From assembly GCF_028204155.1 (NCBI RefSeq), contig NZ_JAQLOI010000001.1, positions 868,001 through 932,000 of the forward strand: 64,000 bases of DNA. Direction: 5' to 3'. The stretch is from Vibrio algarum. Its GTDB lineage: Bacteria; Pseudomonadota; Gammaproteobacteria; Enterobacterales; Vibrionaceae. The notes beneath the pieces are model-generated. The model saw nothing but the letters and a program-made list of their open reading frames with translations. It made no database searches and was not told where the DNA came from. Position 1 is the first letter of the stretch; each line of letters starts with the position of its first letter. The translations under genes were made by a program, and so were the position numbers. Below are positions 55,830 to 64,000 of the stretch, piece after piece.

Positions 55830-57152
55830 ATGGATCGTTGGAAAGGGATCGAAAATGTCGTTGTTGTAGGGCTCGGTATTACCGGGCTCTCTGTCGTCAA
55901 GCATCTTTTGACACTCGACAAAGATATAGAAGTCAGGGTGATTGACACTAGAAACAACCCACCGGGAAAAGAACAACTTGATAGTGATGTTGAGCTACAT
56001 ACTGCAAGTTGGAATACAGACTGGTTATTTGCAGCTGACTTAGTTGTAATAAATCCTGGAGTGGCATTAGCGACACCAGAAGTGCAGCAAGTCATTAAAA
56101 AAGGAATACCAGTTGTTGGAGACATCGAGCTGTTTGCTTGGGCTGCAACAGCCCCAGTTATCGCTATAACTGGCTCTAACGGTAAAAGCACGGTCACAGA
56201 TCTTGCTGGGGCACTTGCTCAGGATAGCGGTGTTAAAGTCGGTGTTGGAGGCAATATTGGTGTGCCAGCACTTGATCTTTTAATAGAGCCTTGTGATTTA
56301 TACGTTTTAGAATTATCCAGCTTTCAACTTGAAACAACATCTAATTTAAATCTTATTGCTGCTGCATTTCTCAACCTTTCTGAAGATCATATGGATCGCT
56401 ATGATGGAATGGCTTCTTACAGAGATGCAAAACTGAGAATATTCGCTAATGCAAAGTATCTGGTCGTTAATAAAGACGATAGAGATACCTACCCAGATAA
56501 TATAGGGTCTAATCAGAGCTTGATTAGTTTTGGTTTAGAATCTGGTCAATTTACAATAGTATCTATTGACGGTGTGGATTGGTTATCGAATGGCGCTCAT
56601 ACTATTTTACCTGTCAGTGATTTGTGCCTGGTTGGAAAACACAATGTAGCGAATGTATTGACCGTTCTTGCTTTGCTTGAGTGTGCCGGTATTGATTATA
56701 AAAAAGCGTTACCAACTCTTAAAACTTACAACGGGTTGACACATCGGTGTCAGGTTGTAGCGGATAATCGGAACATTCAATGGGTTAATGATTCAAAAGC
56801 AACAAACGTTGCGAGTACATTAGCTGCGCTTTCCGGATTAGATATTTGCGGTACTCTTTATCTTTTAGTCGGTGGTGTTGGAAAAGGAGCCGATTTTTCT
56901 GAGCTTGCTCCTGAATTAGCCAAATTGAAGGTTAAACTTTACTGTTACGGTAAGGATGGAGACCAACTGATGCCTTTACATGCATCCGCTACTCGTTGGA
57001 ATAATATTGATGAGATCATTGAAGCTATTGCTCCGAGTTTAGAAGAAGGCGATATGGTGATGCTTTCCCCTGCTTGTGCAAGTCTGGATCAATATAAAAA
57101 CTTTATGGCTAGAGGGGATGCGTTTACCCAATTAGCTAAACAATACGCTTAG
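55830..57152 (+). CDS. murD: UDP-MurNAc-L-alanine:D-glutamate ligase MurD
   Basis: MurD adds D-glutamate to UDP-MurNAc-L-Ala. The 440-aa protein has an N-terminal UDP-binding Rossmann motif (VVGLGITGLSVVKHL), P-loop ITGSNGKSTVTDL, and the C-terminal domain with VNDSKATNVAST. It begins three bases after mraY. Confidence 0.96.
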   Translation: MDRWKGIENVVVVGLGITGLSVVKHLLTLDKDIEVRVIDTRNNPPGKEQLDSDVELHTASWNTDWLFAADLVVINPGVALATPEVQQVIKKGIPVVGDIELFAWAATAPVIAITGSNGKSTVTDLAGALAQDSGVKVGVGGNIGVPALDLLIEPCDLYVLELSSFQLETTSNLNLIAAAFLNLSEDHMDRYDGMASYRDAKLRIFANAKYLVVNKDDRDTYPDNIGSNQSLISFGLESGQFTIVSIDGVDWLSNGAHTILPVSDLCLVGKHNVANVLTVLALLECAGIDYKKALPTLKTYNGLTHRCQVVADNRNIQWVNDSKATNVASTLAALSGLDICGTLYLLVGGVGKGADFSELAPELAKLKVKLYCYGKDGDQLMPLHASATRWNNIDEIIEAIAPSLEEGDMVMLSPACASLDQYKNFMARGDAFTQLAKQYA

Positions 57153-57164
57153 GATGAGTGATTA

Positions 57165-58367
57165 GTGTCGAGACTAGGGCAGATCAAAGGAAAATTAGAA
57201 AGTTTGGGTAGTTCCAAAGCGCCCGAAGTTTTGTTTGATCGCCAATTAGTTTGGATTTCGCTTTGTTTAATGCTTATTGGCCTGGTCATGGTGACATCTG
57301 CGTCATTTCCGATCAGCACGCGCTTAACGGATCAACCTTTCCATTTTATGTTTCGTCACGGCGCATTTCTATGCTTAGCCTTGATCGTTTCGACCATCGT
57401 ATTACAAATCCCTTTAGCTAAATGGCTTCGATACAGCACCTTGTTGCTTTCTGCTTCGATTGTACTTTTAGTTATCGTTTTAGTTGCAGGCAAGTCCGTT
57501 AATGGGGCATCGCGGTGGATACCACTTGGTCTTTTTAATTTACAACCCGCTGAAGTAGCGAAACTTTCACTATTTATTTTTATGGCGGGATACTTCGTTA
57601 GAAAGGGAGATGAGGTTAGGCGCACTTTTTTTAGTGGGTTTATGAAGCCTCTTATCATTTTTGGTGTACTGGCCGTTTTATTACTTGGTCAACCTGACCT
57701 TGGAACCGTTGTTGTAATGCTCGTTACCTTATTCGCAATGTTGTTTATTGCTGGAGCGAAGTTGTGGCAGTTTATCGCTTTAATGATGGTAGGCATTGCT
57801 GGGGTAGTCTTACTGATATTTATCGAACCATATCGAATGCGTCGTGTGACTTCCTTCTGGGACCCATGGGAGGATCCGTTTGGGAGCGGTTACCAATTAA
57901 CTCAATCTTTAATGGCATTTGGTCGTGGTAACTGGTTTGGCCAAGGTTTAGGTAACTCTGTTCAAAAACTTGAATATCTTCCTGAAGCTCATACCGATTT
58001 TGTATTTGCTGTTATCGCGGAAGAATTGGGTTTTATAGGGGTTAGCTTAATCCTTATATTAATTTTTGCTTTGGTGGTCAAAGCCATTTTAATTGGTAAA
58101 AAAGCATTAGAAGCTAACGAACAGTTTGGTGGTTACCTTGCTTTTGGTATCGGTGTTTGGTTCGCATTTCAATCCATGGTTAATGTGGGAGCGGCCTCTG
58201 GAATTGTCCCAACTAAGGGATTAACGTTGCCGCTAATTAGTTACGGTGGCTCAAGTTTAATCATCATGTCTACAGCGGTATCTATATTATTACGCATTGA
58301 TCATGAGTGTCGACTAGCTGAACTAGGCATACAAAATAAAGAACATACTGACAATGAAGAAGAATAA
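57165..58367 (+). CDS. ftsW: Septal peptidoglycan glycosyltransferase FtsW
   Basis: FtsW is the SEDS-family polymerase that works with FtsI at the septum. The 400-aa protein starts at GTG (57165), preceded by AGGA at suitable distance. It has about ten membrane helices and the family motifs GKSVNGASRWIPLG, LGQPDLGTVVVM, PEAHTDFVFAVIAEELGF and GLTLPLISYGGSS. It overlaps murG by 14 bases. Confidence 0.96.
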   Translation: MSRLGQIKGKLESLGSSKAPEVLFDRQLVWISLCLMLIGLVMVTSASFPISTRLTDQPFHFMFRHGAFLCLALIVSTIVLQIPLAKWLRYSTLLLSASIVLLVIVLVAGKSVNGASRWIPLGLFNLQPAEVAKLSLFIFMAGYFVRKGDEVRRTFFSGFMKPLIIFGVLAVLLLGQPDLGTVVVMLVTLFAMLFIAGAKLWQFIALMMVGIAGVVLLIFIEPYRMRRVTSFWDPWEDPFGSGYQLTQSLMAFGRGNWFGQGLGNSVQKLEYLPEAHTDFVFAVIAEELGFIGVSLILILIFALVVKAILIGKKALEANEQFGGYLAFGIGVWFAFQSMVNVGAASGIVPTKGLTLPLISYGGSSLIIMSTAVSILLRIDHECRLAELGIQNKEHTDNEEE

Positions 58368-59417
58368 ACGATTACTTGTTATGGCCGGAGGCACTGGAGG
58401 TCATGTATTTCCTGGGTTGGCGGTAGCAAAAAGGTTGCAACAACAAGGTTGGGAGATTCGTTGGCTAGGTACAGCCGATCGAATGGAAGCCGATTTAGTC
58501 CCTCAGCATGGTATTGAGATAGATTTCATAAAGGTGAAAGGTCTGCGTGGGCAAGGACTAAGCAAATTAGTTAAAGCACCATTTCAAATATTCAATGCGA
58601 TAATGCAAGCTAAGCGCCATATAAAAAATTGGCAGCCTGACGTTGTATTAGGTATGGGTGGATACGTTAGTGGCCCAGGCGGAGTCGCTGCTTGGCTTTC
58701 TGGTATACCAGTTGTTCTTCATGAACAAAATGCAGTCGCAGGGTTAACGAATCAATGGTTATCTAAGATTGCTAAAAAAGTTTTCCAAGCTTTTCCAGGA
58801 GCATTCGAACATGCTGAAGTTGTGGGTAATCCAGTTAGAGAGGATGTAACGCAGATCGCAAGCCCGGAAGAGAGGTTCTTTGAACGCTCGGGACCTGTAA
58901 GAGTTTTAGTTATGGGGGGAGTCAAGGGGCTCAAATTCTCAATACTACCCTGCCAAAAGTAATGAAAAAGCTTGGTGGTGAATATACAATTCGCCACCAA
59001 GTTGGTAAAAACCACGAAAAAGAAGTTTTACAGGCATATCATGATATGGGTGTTACGGCAGCGGAAGTAACGGAGTTCATTGGTGATGTTGCTAGTGCTT
59101 ACGCTTGGGCTGATATTATTGTTTGCCGTTCTGGTGCTTTAACTGTTTCTGAAGTTTCTGCAGCGGGTATTGGTGCCGTGTTTGTCCCTTTTATGCATAA
59201 AGATAGACAGCAAGCTTTAAATGCTGACCATCTAATTGAATGCGGTGCGGCAAAAATGATAGAGCAACCGGATTTAAGTGTAGATAGCCTAACTCAGTTG
59301 ATCTCATCATTAGATAGAAACGACCTGGTAGCAATGGCGAAAAACGCAAGGCAAGTAGCAAAGATTGATGCCGACATAGTCGTTGCCAAGGCAATAATAG
59401 CCTTAACTGAAAAATGA
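58354..59417 (+). CDS. murG: MurG N-acetylglucosaminyltransferase, interrupted by an apparent -1 frameshift
   Basis: MurG converts lipid I to lipid II. The first frame gives MKKNKRLLVMAGGTGGHVFPG (N-terminal GGTGGH loop) and proceeds to VRVLVMGG, then diverges and stops at 58962. Adding one G to the run 58914-58919 reads on as GGSQGAQILNTTLPKVMKKL and continues into the second frame (TIRHQVGKNHEKEV, CRSGALTVSE) to 59417. The corrected protein is 354 aa, the normal length. The enzyme is essential, so a base-calling error is the simplest explanation. Confidence 0.93.
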
Positions 59418-59427
59418 GAATAACTTA

Positions 59428-60890
59428 ATGACCTTAGATCATACTCAAGACTTATCGAAAATTAGAGCCGTTGTTCCTGAAATGCGCAGAGTGAAATGTA
59501 TTCATTTCGTTGGCATTGGAGGCGCTGGAATGAGTGGTATTGCAGAAGTTTTACTTAATGAAGGCTACCAAATATCTGGCTCTGATTTGGCAGCTAACCC
59601 AGTCACCGAAAGCTTAAGCAGTAAAGGTGCAGATATTTTTTTGGTCATTGTGAAACCAATGTTGAAAAAGCAAGTGTTGTCGTTGTTTCAACAGCAATTA
59701 AAAAAGACAACCCTGAGCTTATTGCTGCTAAGAAAATGCGTATTCCAGTTGTACAACGAGCAGAAATGCTTGCTGAACTTATGCGATTTAGACATGGGAT
59801 TGCGGTTGCAGGAACACATGGGAAAACGACAACGACAGCGCTGGTCACCCAGATATATTTCGAAGCAGGAATGGATCCGACTTTTGTGAACGGTGGGTTA
59901 GTAAAAAGTGCTGGTGTTAACGCTCGTCTTGGTTCAAGTCGAATTTTAATTGCAGAAGCAGATGAAAGTGATGCTTCGTTTTTACACCTTCAACCGATGG
60001 TCAGCATAGTTACCAATATAGAAGCTGACCATATGGATACTTATGGCGGTGATTTTGAGGTTTTAAAGCGTACATTTATCGATTTTTTACATAATTTACC
60101 TTTCTATGGACAGGCGATTGTCTGCATTGATGATCCTGTCGTTAGAGAACTTGTTCCACAAATAAGTCGACAAGTTATCACATACGGTTTTTCTGAAGAT
60201 GCGGATGTACGCATAAAAAATTATACCCAAGAGGGTCAACAAGGAAAATTCACAGTTATACGTGAGGGGAAAAACCCTTTACATATAACTTTAAATATAC
60301 CAGGTCGACACAATGCATTAAACGCGTCTGCCGCAATTGCGGTAGCAACAGAAGATGACATTTCTGATCAAGCTATTATGAATGCAATGGTGGGCACGCA
60401 AGGAACAGGGCGTCGATTTGAACATTTAGGTGAATTCGACACTGGTAATGGAAGTGTCATGCTGGTTGATGATTACGGACATCACCCAAGTGAAGTTGAC
60501 GTAACCATCCAAGCCGCTCGCGCTGGATGGAAAGAAAAACGACTGGTAATGATCTTCCAACCTCATCGTTACAGTAGAACTCGAGATCTATATGATGACT
60601 TTGCAAATGTACTAGAAAACGTTGATGTGCTAATCATGCTGGATGTTTATTCTGCTGGCGAAAAGCCGATTAACGGTGCAGATAGTAGAGCCTTGTGTAG
60701 AACTATTCGCTCCCGTGGGAAAATTGACCCTGTTTTTGTTGCTAATCAAGAGGCATTGCCATCTGTGCTTGCAAATTTAATGCAGGATGGAGATTTAATT
60801 TTAACGCAAGGGGCTGGTGATGTAGGTAAGGTTGCTAAGAATCTAGCATCACTAAAGCTAAATGTAGCGGCTATGCAAATCAAGCAGTAG
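59428..60890 (+). CDS. murC: UDP-MurNAc:L-alanine ligase MurC, interrupted by an apparent -1 frameshift
   Basis: MurC adds the first amino acid of the stem peptide. The first frame has FVGIGGAGMSGIAEVLL and reads to SSKGADIF, then loses similarity. One extra T in the T7 run (59636-59642) gives GADIFFGHCETNVEKASVVV and connects to the second frame, which carries P-loop AVAGTHGKTTTTAL, AEADESDASFLHL and VDDYGHHPSEVD. The corrected length is 487 aa, close to E. coli (491). No ddlB follows, unlike E. coli. Confidence 0.93.
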
Positions 60891-60953
60891 TCTCGTATTT
60901 GATTTAAATGCCATATTTAAAAGTGGTTAGATCGAATATTATTCAGCTAAGGG

Positions 60954-60981
60954 TAGATAGTTTGAGTAGGCTAAGTATAAT
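60954..60981 (+). promoter_or_regulatory. Candidate internal promoter for ftsQAZ
   Basis: A perfect TATAAT (60976-60981), 16 bp after TAGATA (60954-60959), lies in the 171-base gap between murC and ftsQ, the widest gap in the cluster. Internal promoters ahead of ftsQAZ are well known in E. coli. Confidence 0.45.
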
Positions 60982-61061
60982 TTGTCAGTTATATTAAACG
61001 CATTATTAAGTTAATTCTATTGACATAGATATCACTTATTAAAGCGAGTGAAATTGAGTGA

Positions 61062-61841
61062 ATGAATAAAGCGGCAGGTGAAGTTGACTATGAGGAGATA
61101 AACTCCAAAGGTCAAATAAGTAAAACAAAAAAACATGCTGTAGGTGGCGTGTTCTTGCTGCTAGTCCTTTTTTCGTTAGGATTCTTATTGTATTCAACAG
61201 TTAGCTGGATGCTTGATGAACAGCGTCTACCTTTATCGAAGTTAGTGTTGCAAGGTGATCTTGAATACGTTTCTGGTAAAGATATACAGCTAGCGTTACG
61301 GCAAGTGGAAAGTATTGGCACGTTTATGTCGCAAGACGTGAATGAGTTGCAACAGGTAATTATTGGTTTACCCTGGGTTGCTCAGGCTTCCATTCGCAAG
61401 CAATGGCCCGATTTGGTTAAAATATATTTAGTAGAACATAAGGCGTCTGCTATTTGGAATGGTAATGCATTATTAAATATGTCTGGTGATGTATTTAATG
61501 CAGACATTGCAGAGCTGAATGAAGATAAAGTAAAGCTCTATGGCCCAAAAGGCAGTAGTCAGAATGTGTTGAAGACGTGGCAGGAAGTTTCTCCCATGTT
61601 TGCTCATTTAGGTCTTAGTATATCGTCACTAGTACTTAATGACCGTTACGCTTGGCAAATTATATTGGATAATGGTATTCGTCTTGAATTAGGCAAAGAG
61701 TCATTGATTGAACGAATTGAGCGCTTTACGTCACTTTATTACCGGTTAGGTAACGAGGCACAAAGAGTTAGCTATATCGATCTTCGATATGACACGGGGG
61801 CCGCAGTTGGGTGGTTCTCAGAAAACGAATTAGAAGAGTAA
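61062..61841 (+). CDS. ftsQ: Cell division protein FtsQ
   Basis: FtsQ links the early and late divisome and holds FtsB-FtsL. The 259-aa bitopic protein has a short cytoplasmic tail and a membrane helix at about 29-48. A POTRA domain follows (about 56-125, PLSKLVLQGDLEYVSGKDI), then the beta domain. WVAQASIRKQWPDLVKIYLVE is typical. ftsA follows after 10 bases. Confidence 0.94.
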   Translation: MNKAAGEVDYEEINSKGQISKTKKHAVGGVFLLLVLFSLGFLLYSTVSWMLDEQRLPLSKLVLQGDLEYVSGKDIQLALRQVESIGTFMSQDVNELQQVIIGLPWVAQASIRKQWPDLVKIYLVEHKASAIWNGNALLNMSGDVFNADIAELNEDKVKLYGPKGSSQNVLKTWQEVSPMFAHLGLSISSLVLNDRYAWQIILDNGIRLELGKESLIERIERFTSLYYRLGNEAQRVSYIDLRYDTGAAVGWFSENELEE

Positions 61842-61851
61842 GAGAAATTAA

Positions 61852-63117
61852 ATGACTAAAAATGCAGACGATAACATTATTGTTGGTCTTGATATTGGCA
61901 CTGCAAGCGTATCTGCATTGGTTGGTGAATTGCTACCTGACGGTCAGGTTAATATCATAGGCGCTGGGAATAGTCCTTCTCGTGGAATGGATAAAGGCGG
62001 TGTCAATGATCTTGAGTCCGTTGTCAAATCAGTACAACGAGCAGTCGATCAAGCTGAGTTGATGGCTGAATGTAAGATCAGCAGTGTGTTTATTTCTCTT
62101 TCTGGCAAACATATTGCCAGTCGAATCGAAAAAGGCATGGGGACCATTGCAGATGAAGAGGTCTCTCAAGATGATATGGATAGAGCAATCCATACAGCAA
62201 AGTCGATAAAAATTGGAGAAGAACAGCGAATTTTGCATGTTATTCCTCAAGAGTTTACGATTGACTATCAAGAAGGGATAAAAAATCCACTGGGTTTGTC
62301 CGGTGTTCGCATGGAAGTCAGCGTTCATTTAATTACTTGCCACAATGATATGGCAAGAAATATCATAAAGGCAGTTGAAAGATGTAACTTGAAAGTTGAT
62401 CAGCTGGTTTTTTCTGGCTTGGCATCAAGTAATGCGGTCATTACTGAAGACGAAAGAGAGCTAGGCGTCTGTGTGGTTGATATTGGAGCTGGTACTATGG
62501 ATGTTTCCATATGGACTGGTGGTGCACTAAGACACACTGAAGTTTTTTCTTATGCGGGAAATTCGGTAACGAGTGATATAGCGTTTGCTTTTGGTACGCC
62601 AGTTGGAGATGCAGAAGAGATCAAAGTAAAATATGGCTGCGCATTAAGCGAATTAGTCAGTAAAGATGATACGGTCAATGTTCCAAGTGTTGGTGGTAGA
62701 CCGTCAAGAATATTGAAACGTCAGGAACTATCTGGCGTAATCGAAGCCCGTTATGCAGAGTTAATGGGCTTCATCAACCAGTCTGTCAATACCGTCCAGG
62801 CTCAGTTGCGAGAGGATGGAATTAAGCACCACCTTGCGGCTGGTGTTGTATTAACTGGCGGTGCTTCTCAAATGGAAGGTCTGGTTGAATGTGCTGAACG
62901 AATATTTGGCGCAAACCGAGTTAGAGTAGGTAAGCCCTTAGAAGTTAGCGGGCTTACAGACTATGTTAAAGAGCCGTATCATTCTACGGCTGTGGGATTA
63001 CTTCATTATGCAAAAGATAGTCAACTAAATGACGATGGTGAATATAGTGAACCAAAACGTTCCTCATTTACCTCTATTTTTAGTAGAATGCGTAATTGGA
63101 TACAAAAAGAGTTTTAA
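61852..63117 (+). CDS. ftsA: Cell division protein FtsA
   Basis: FtsA is the actin-like ATPase that tethers FtsZ to the membrane. The 421-aa protein starts with NIIVGLDIGTASVSALVGE and has VVDIGAGTMDVSIW and GVVLTGGASQMEGL, the actin-fold phosphate and adenosine motifs. The last residues (SRMRNWIQKEF) form the amphipathic membrane-targeting helix. It precedes ftsZ by 29 bases. Confidence 0.97.
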   Translation: MTKNADDNIIVGLDIGTASVSALVGELLPDGQVNIIGAGNSPSRGMDKGGVNDLESVVKSVQRAVDQAELMAECKISSVFISLSGKHIASRIEKGMGTIADEEVSQDDMDRAIHTAKSIKIGEEQRILHVIPQEFTIDYQEGIKNPLGLSGVRMEVSVHLITCHNDMARNIIKAVERCNLKVDQLVFSGLASSNAVITEDERELGVCVVDIGAGTMDVSIWTGGALRHTEVFSYAGNSVTSDIAFAFGTPVGDAEEIKVKYGCALSELVSKDDTVNVPSVGGRPSRILKRQELSGVIEARYAELMGFINQSVNTVQAQLREDGIKHHLAAGVVLTGGASQMEGLVECAERIFGANRVRVGKPLEVSGLTDYVKEPYHSTAVGLLHYAKDSQLNDDGEYSEPKRSSFTSIFSRMRNWIQKEF

Positions 63118-63146
63118 CCTGAGAGCAGGAAAAACGGAGATAACAC

Positions 63147-64000
63147 ATGTTTGAGCCGATGATGGAAATGTCTGACGATGCAGTAATAAAGGTCGTTGGT
63201 GTTGGTGGTGGTGGCGGTAACGCATTAGAACATATGGTTCGAGAATCCATCGAAGGTGTGGAGTTTATTAGTGTAAATACTGATGCCCAAGCCTTACGCA
63301 AAGCTAGTGTGAGTAGTGTTATCCAAATTGGTGGTGATATTACTAAAGGACTAGGAGCGGGGGCTAACCCTCAGGTTGGTCGCGATTCAGCCATCGAAGA
63401 TAAAGAAAAACTTAAAGAAGTGCTTAGCGGTGCCGATATGGTATTTATCGCTGCTGGTATGGGTGGTGGTACGGGTACAGGTGCAGCTCCAGTTATTGCT
63501 GAAGTTGCAAAGGAACTAAACATCCTAACTGTTGCCGTAGTAACTAAGCCATTTGGTTTCGAAGGTAAAAAGCGTCTTGCTTTCGCTGAGCAAGGTATTG
63601 AAGAGCTTTCTAAACATGTTGACTCTTTAATAACAATACCGAATGAAAAATTACTTAAAGTATATGGTAGAAGTGTAACGTTATTAGAAGCGTTTGGTTA
63701 CGCTAACGATGTACTAAAAAATGCAGTACAAGGTATTGCAGAACTAATCACACGCCCTGGTATGATTAACGTGGATTTCGCAGATGTAAGAACGGTTATG
63801 TCTGAAATGGGTCACGCTATGATGGGTAGTGGCGTAGCGAGTGGTGAAGAACGAGCAGAAGAAGCGGCAGAAGCCGCAATATCTTCTCCTCTTCTAGAAG
63901 ATATTGATTTGGCTGGCGCTCGTGGCGTGCTCGTTAATATTACTGCTGGGTTAGACATGCGCTTGGATGAGTTTGAAACTGTGGGTAACACAGTTAAAGC
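63147..64000 (+). CDS. ftsZ: Cell division GTPase FtsZ (partial, cut by window edge)
   Basis: The tubulin-like protein that forms the division ring. The first 284 codons are in the window, starting MFEPMMEMSDDAVIKVVGVG. The GTP-binding tubulin signature GGGTGTG is at 106-112. The T7-loop segment NVDFADVRTVMSEM lies near 207, and the start of the C-terminal domain (GARGVLVNITAGLDMRLDEF) is present. The C-terminal tail that binds FtsA and ZipA lies beyond the edge. Confidence 0.97.
   Translation, partial: MFEPMMEMSDDAVIKVVGVGGGGGNALEHMVRESIEGVEFISVNTDAQALRKASVSSVIQIGGDITKGLGAGANPQVGRDSAIEDKEKLKEVLSGADMVFIAAGMGGGTGTGAAPVIAEVAKELNILTVAVVTKPFGFEGKKRLAFAEQGIEELSKHVDSLITIPNEKLLKVYGRSVTLLEAFGYANDVLKNAVQGIAELITRPGMINVDFADVRTVMSEMGHAMMGSGVASGEERAEEAAEAAISSPLLEDIDLAGARGVLVNITAGLDMRLDEFETVGNTVK

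Noticed and set aside
55724..56197. Minus-strand frame of 157 codons opposite mraY and murD
   Set aside because: It straddles the junction of two conserved genes and has no family features or ribosome-binding site.
58354..60890. murG and murC as genuine pseudogenes
   Set aside because: Both are essential single-copy cell-wall genes with otherwise perfect conservation in both frames. Decay would leave more than one lesion.

Overview
The window is chromosomal DNA of a gamma-proteobacterium, most likely a member of the Vibrionaceae. The evidence is the gene order, the close protein similarity to Vibrio and E. coli homologues recalled from general knowledge, and the moderately AT-rich base composition. 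I did not run any database search. The content is nearly all housekeeping. I see no insertion sequence, prophage, integron or CRISPR array.

Layout. (1) 1-950: the 5' part of a membrane-anchored Mrr-type nuclease gene running off the left edge, then a tRNA-Ile(CAU) gene with a clear promoter and terminator. (2) 1048-9355: the macromolecular-synthesis locus rpsU-yqeY-dnaG-rpoD (minus), tsaD (plus), plsY (minus) and a folB-folK-uppP run. (3) 9426-23395: cca, the gspA-gspB secretion pair, a YgiM-like SH3 protein, a phosphate transporter with its DUF47 partner, the CYTH/CHAD triphosphatase ygiF, a potassium channel, a chemoreceptor and glnE. (4) 23466-36421: tolC, then nudF-yqiB-cpdA-yqiA-parE-parC, the periplasmic proteases degS and degQ, zapG and zapE. 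(5) 36496-43418: rplM-rpsI, the bc1 complex petABC, sspAB, dolP, diaA and yraN. (6) 43405-48454: lpoA, rsmI, the RNase P RNA gene rnpB, and a two-gene unit on the minus strand resembling phage-type or DnaT-type replication helicase loading. (7) 48832-64000: the division and cell-wall (dcw) cluster rsmH-ftsL-ftsI-murE-murF-mraY-murD-ftsW-murG-murC-ftsQ-ftsA-ftsZ, cut at the right edge inside ftsZ.

Functional themes. Much of the window serves replication and division: primase, sigma-70, topoisomerase IV, DiaA, ZapE, ZapG, FtsL/I/W/Q/A/Z, the murein precursor enzymes, the lipid-carrier phosphatase UppP and the PBP1A activator LpoA. Envelope quality control (DegS, DegQ, DolP, TolC) and respiration (bc1) make up most of the rest.

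Two things stand out. First, five genes (tsaD, the lambda-P-like gene, ftsL, murG, murC) each carry exactly one apparent -1 frameshift, always one base short in a homopolymer of 5-7. Four of these are normally essential or near-essential, so sequencing or assembly undercalls are the best explanation. Second, the gene pair at 46704-48454 encodes a winged-helix protein with a DnaT-like C-terminus followed by a protein with lambda-P-like features. Its order mirrors the E. coli dnaT-dnaC operon. It is the best candidate here for an under-described system.
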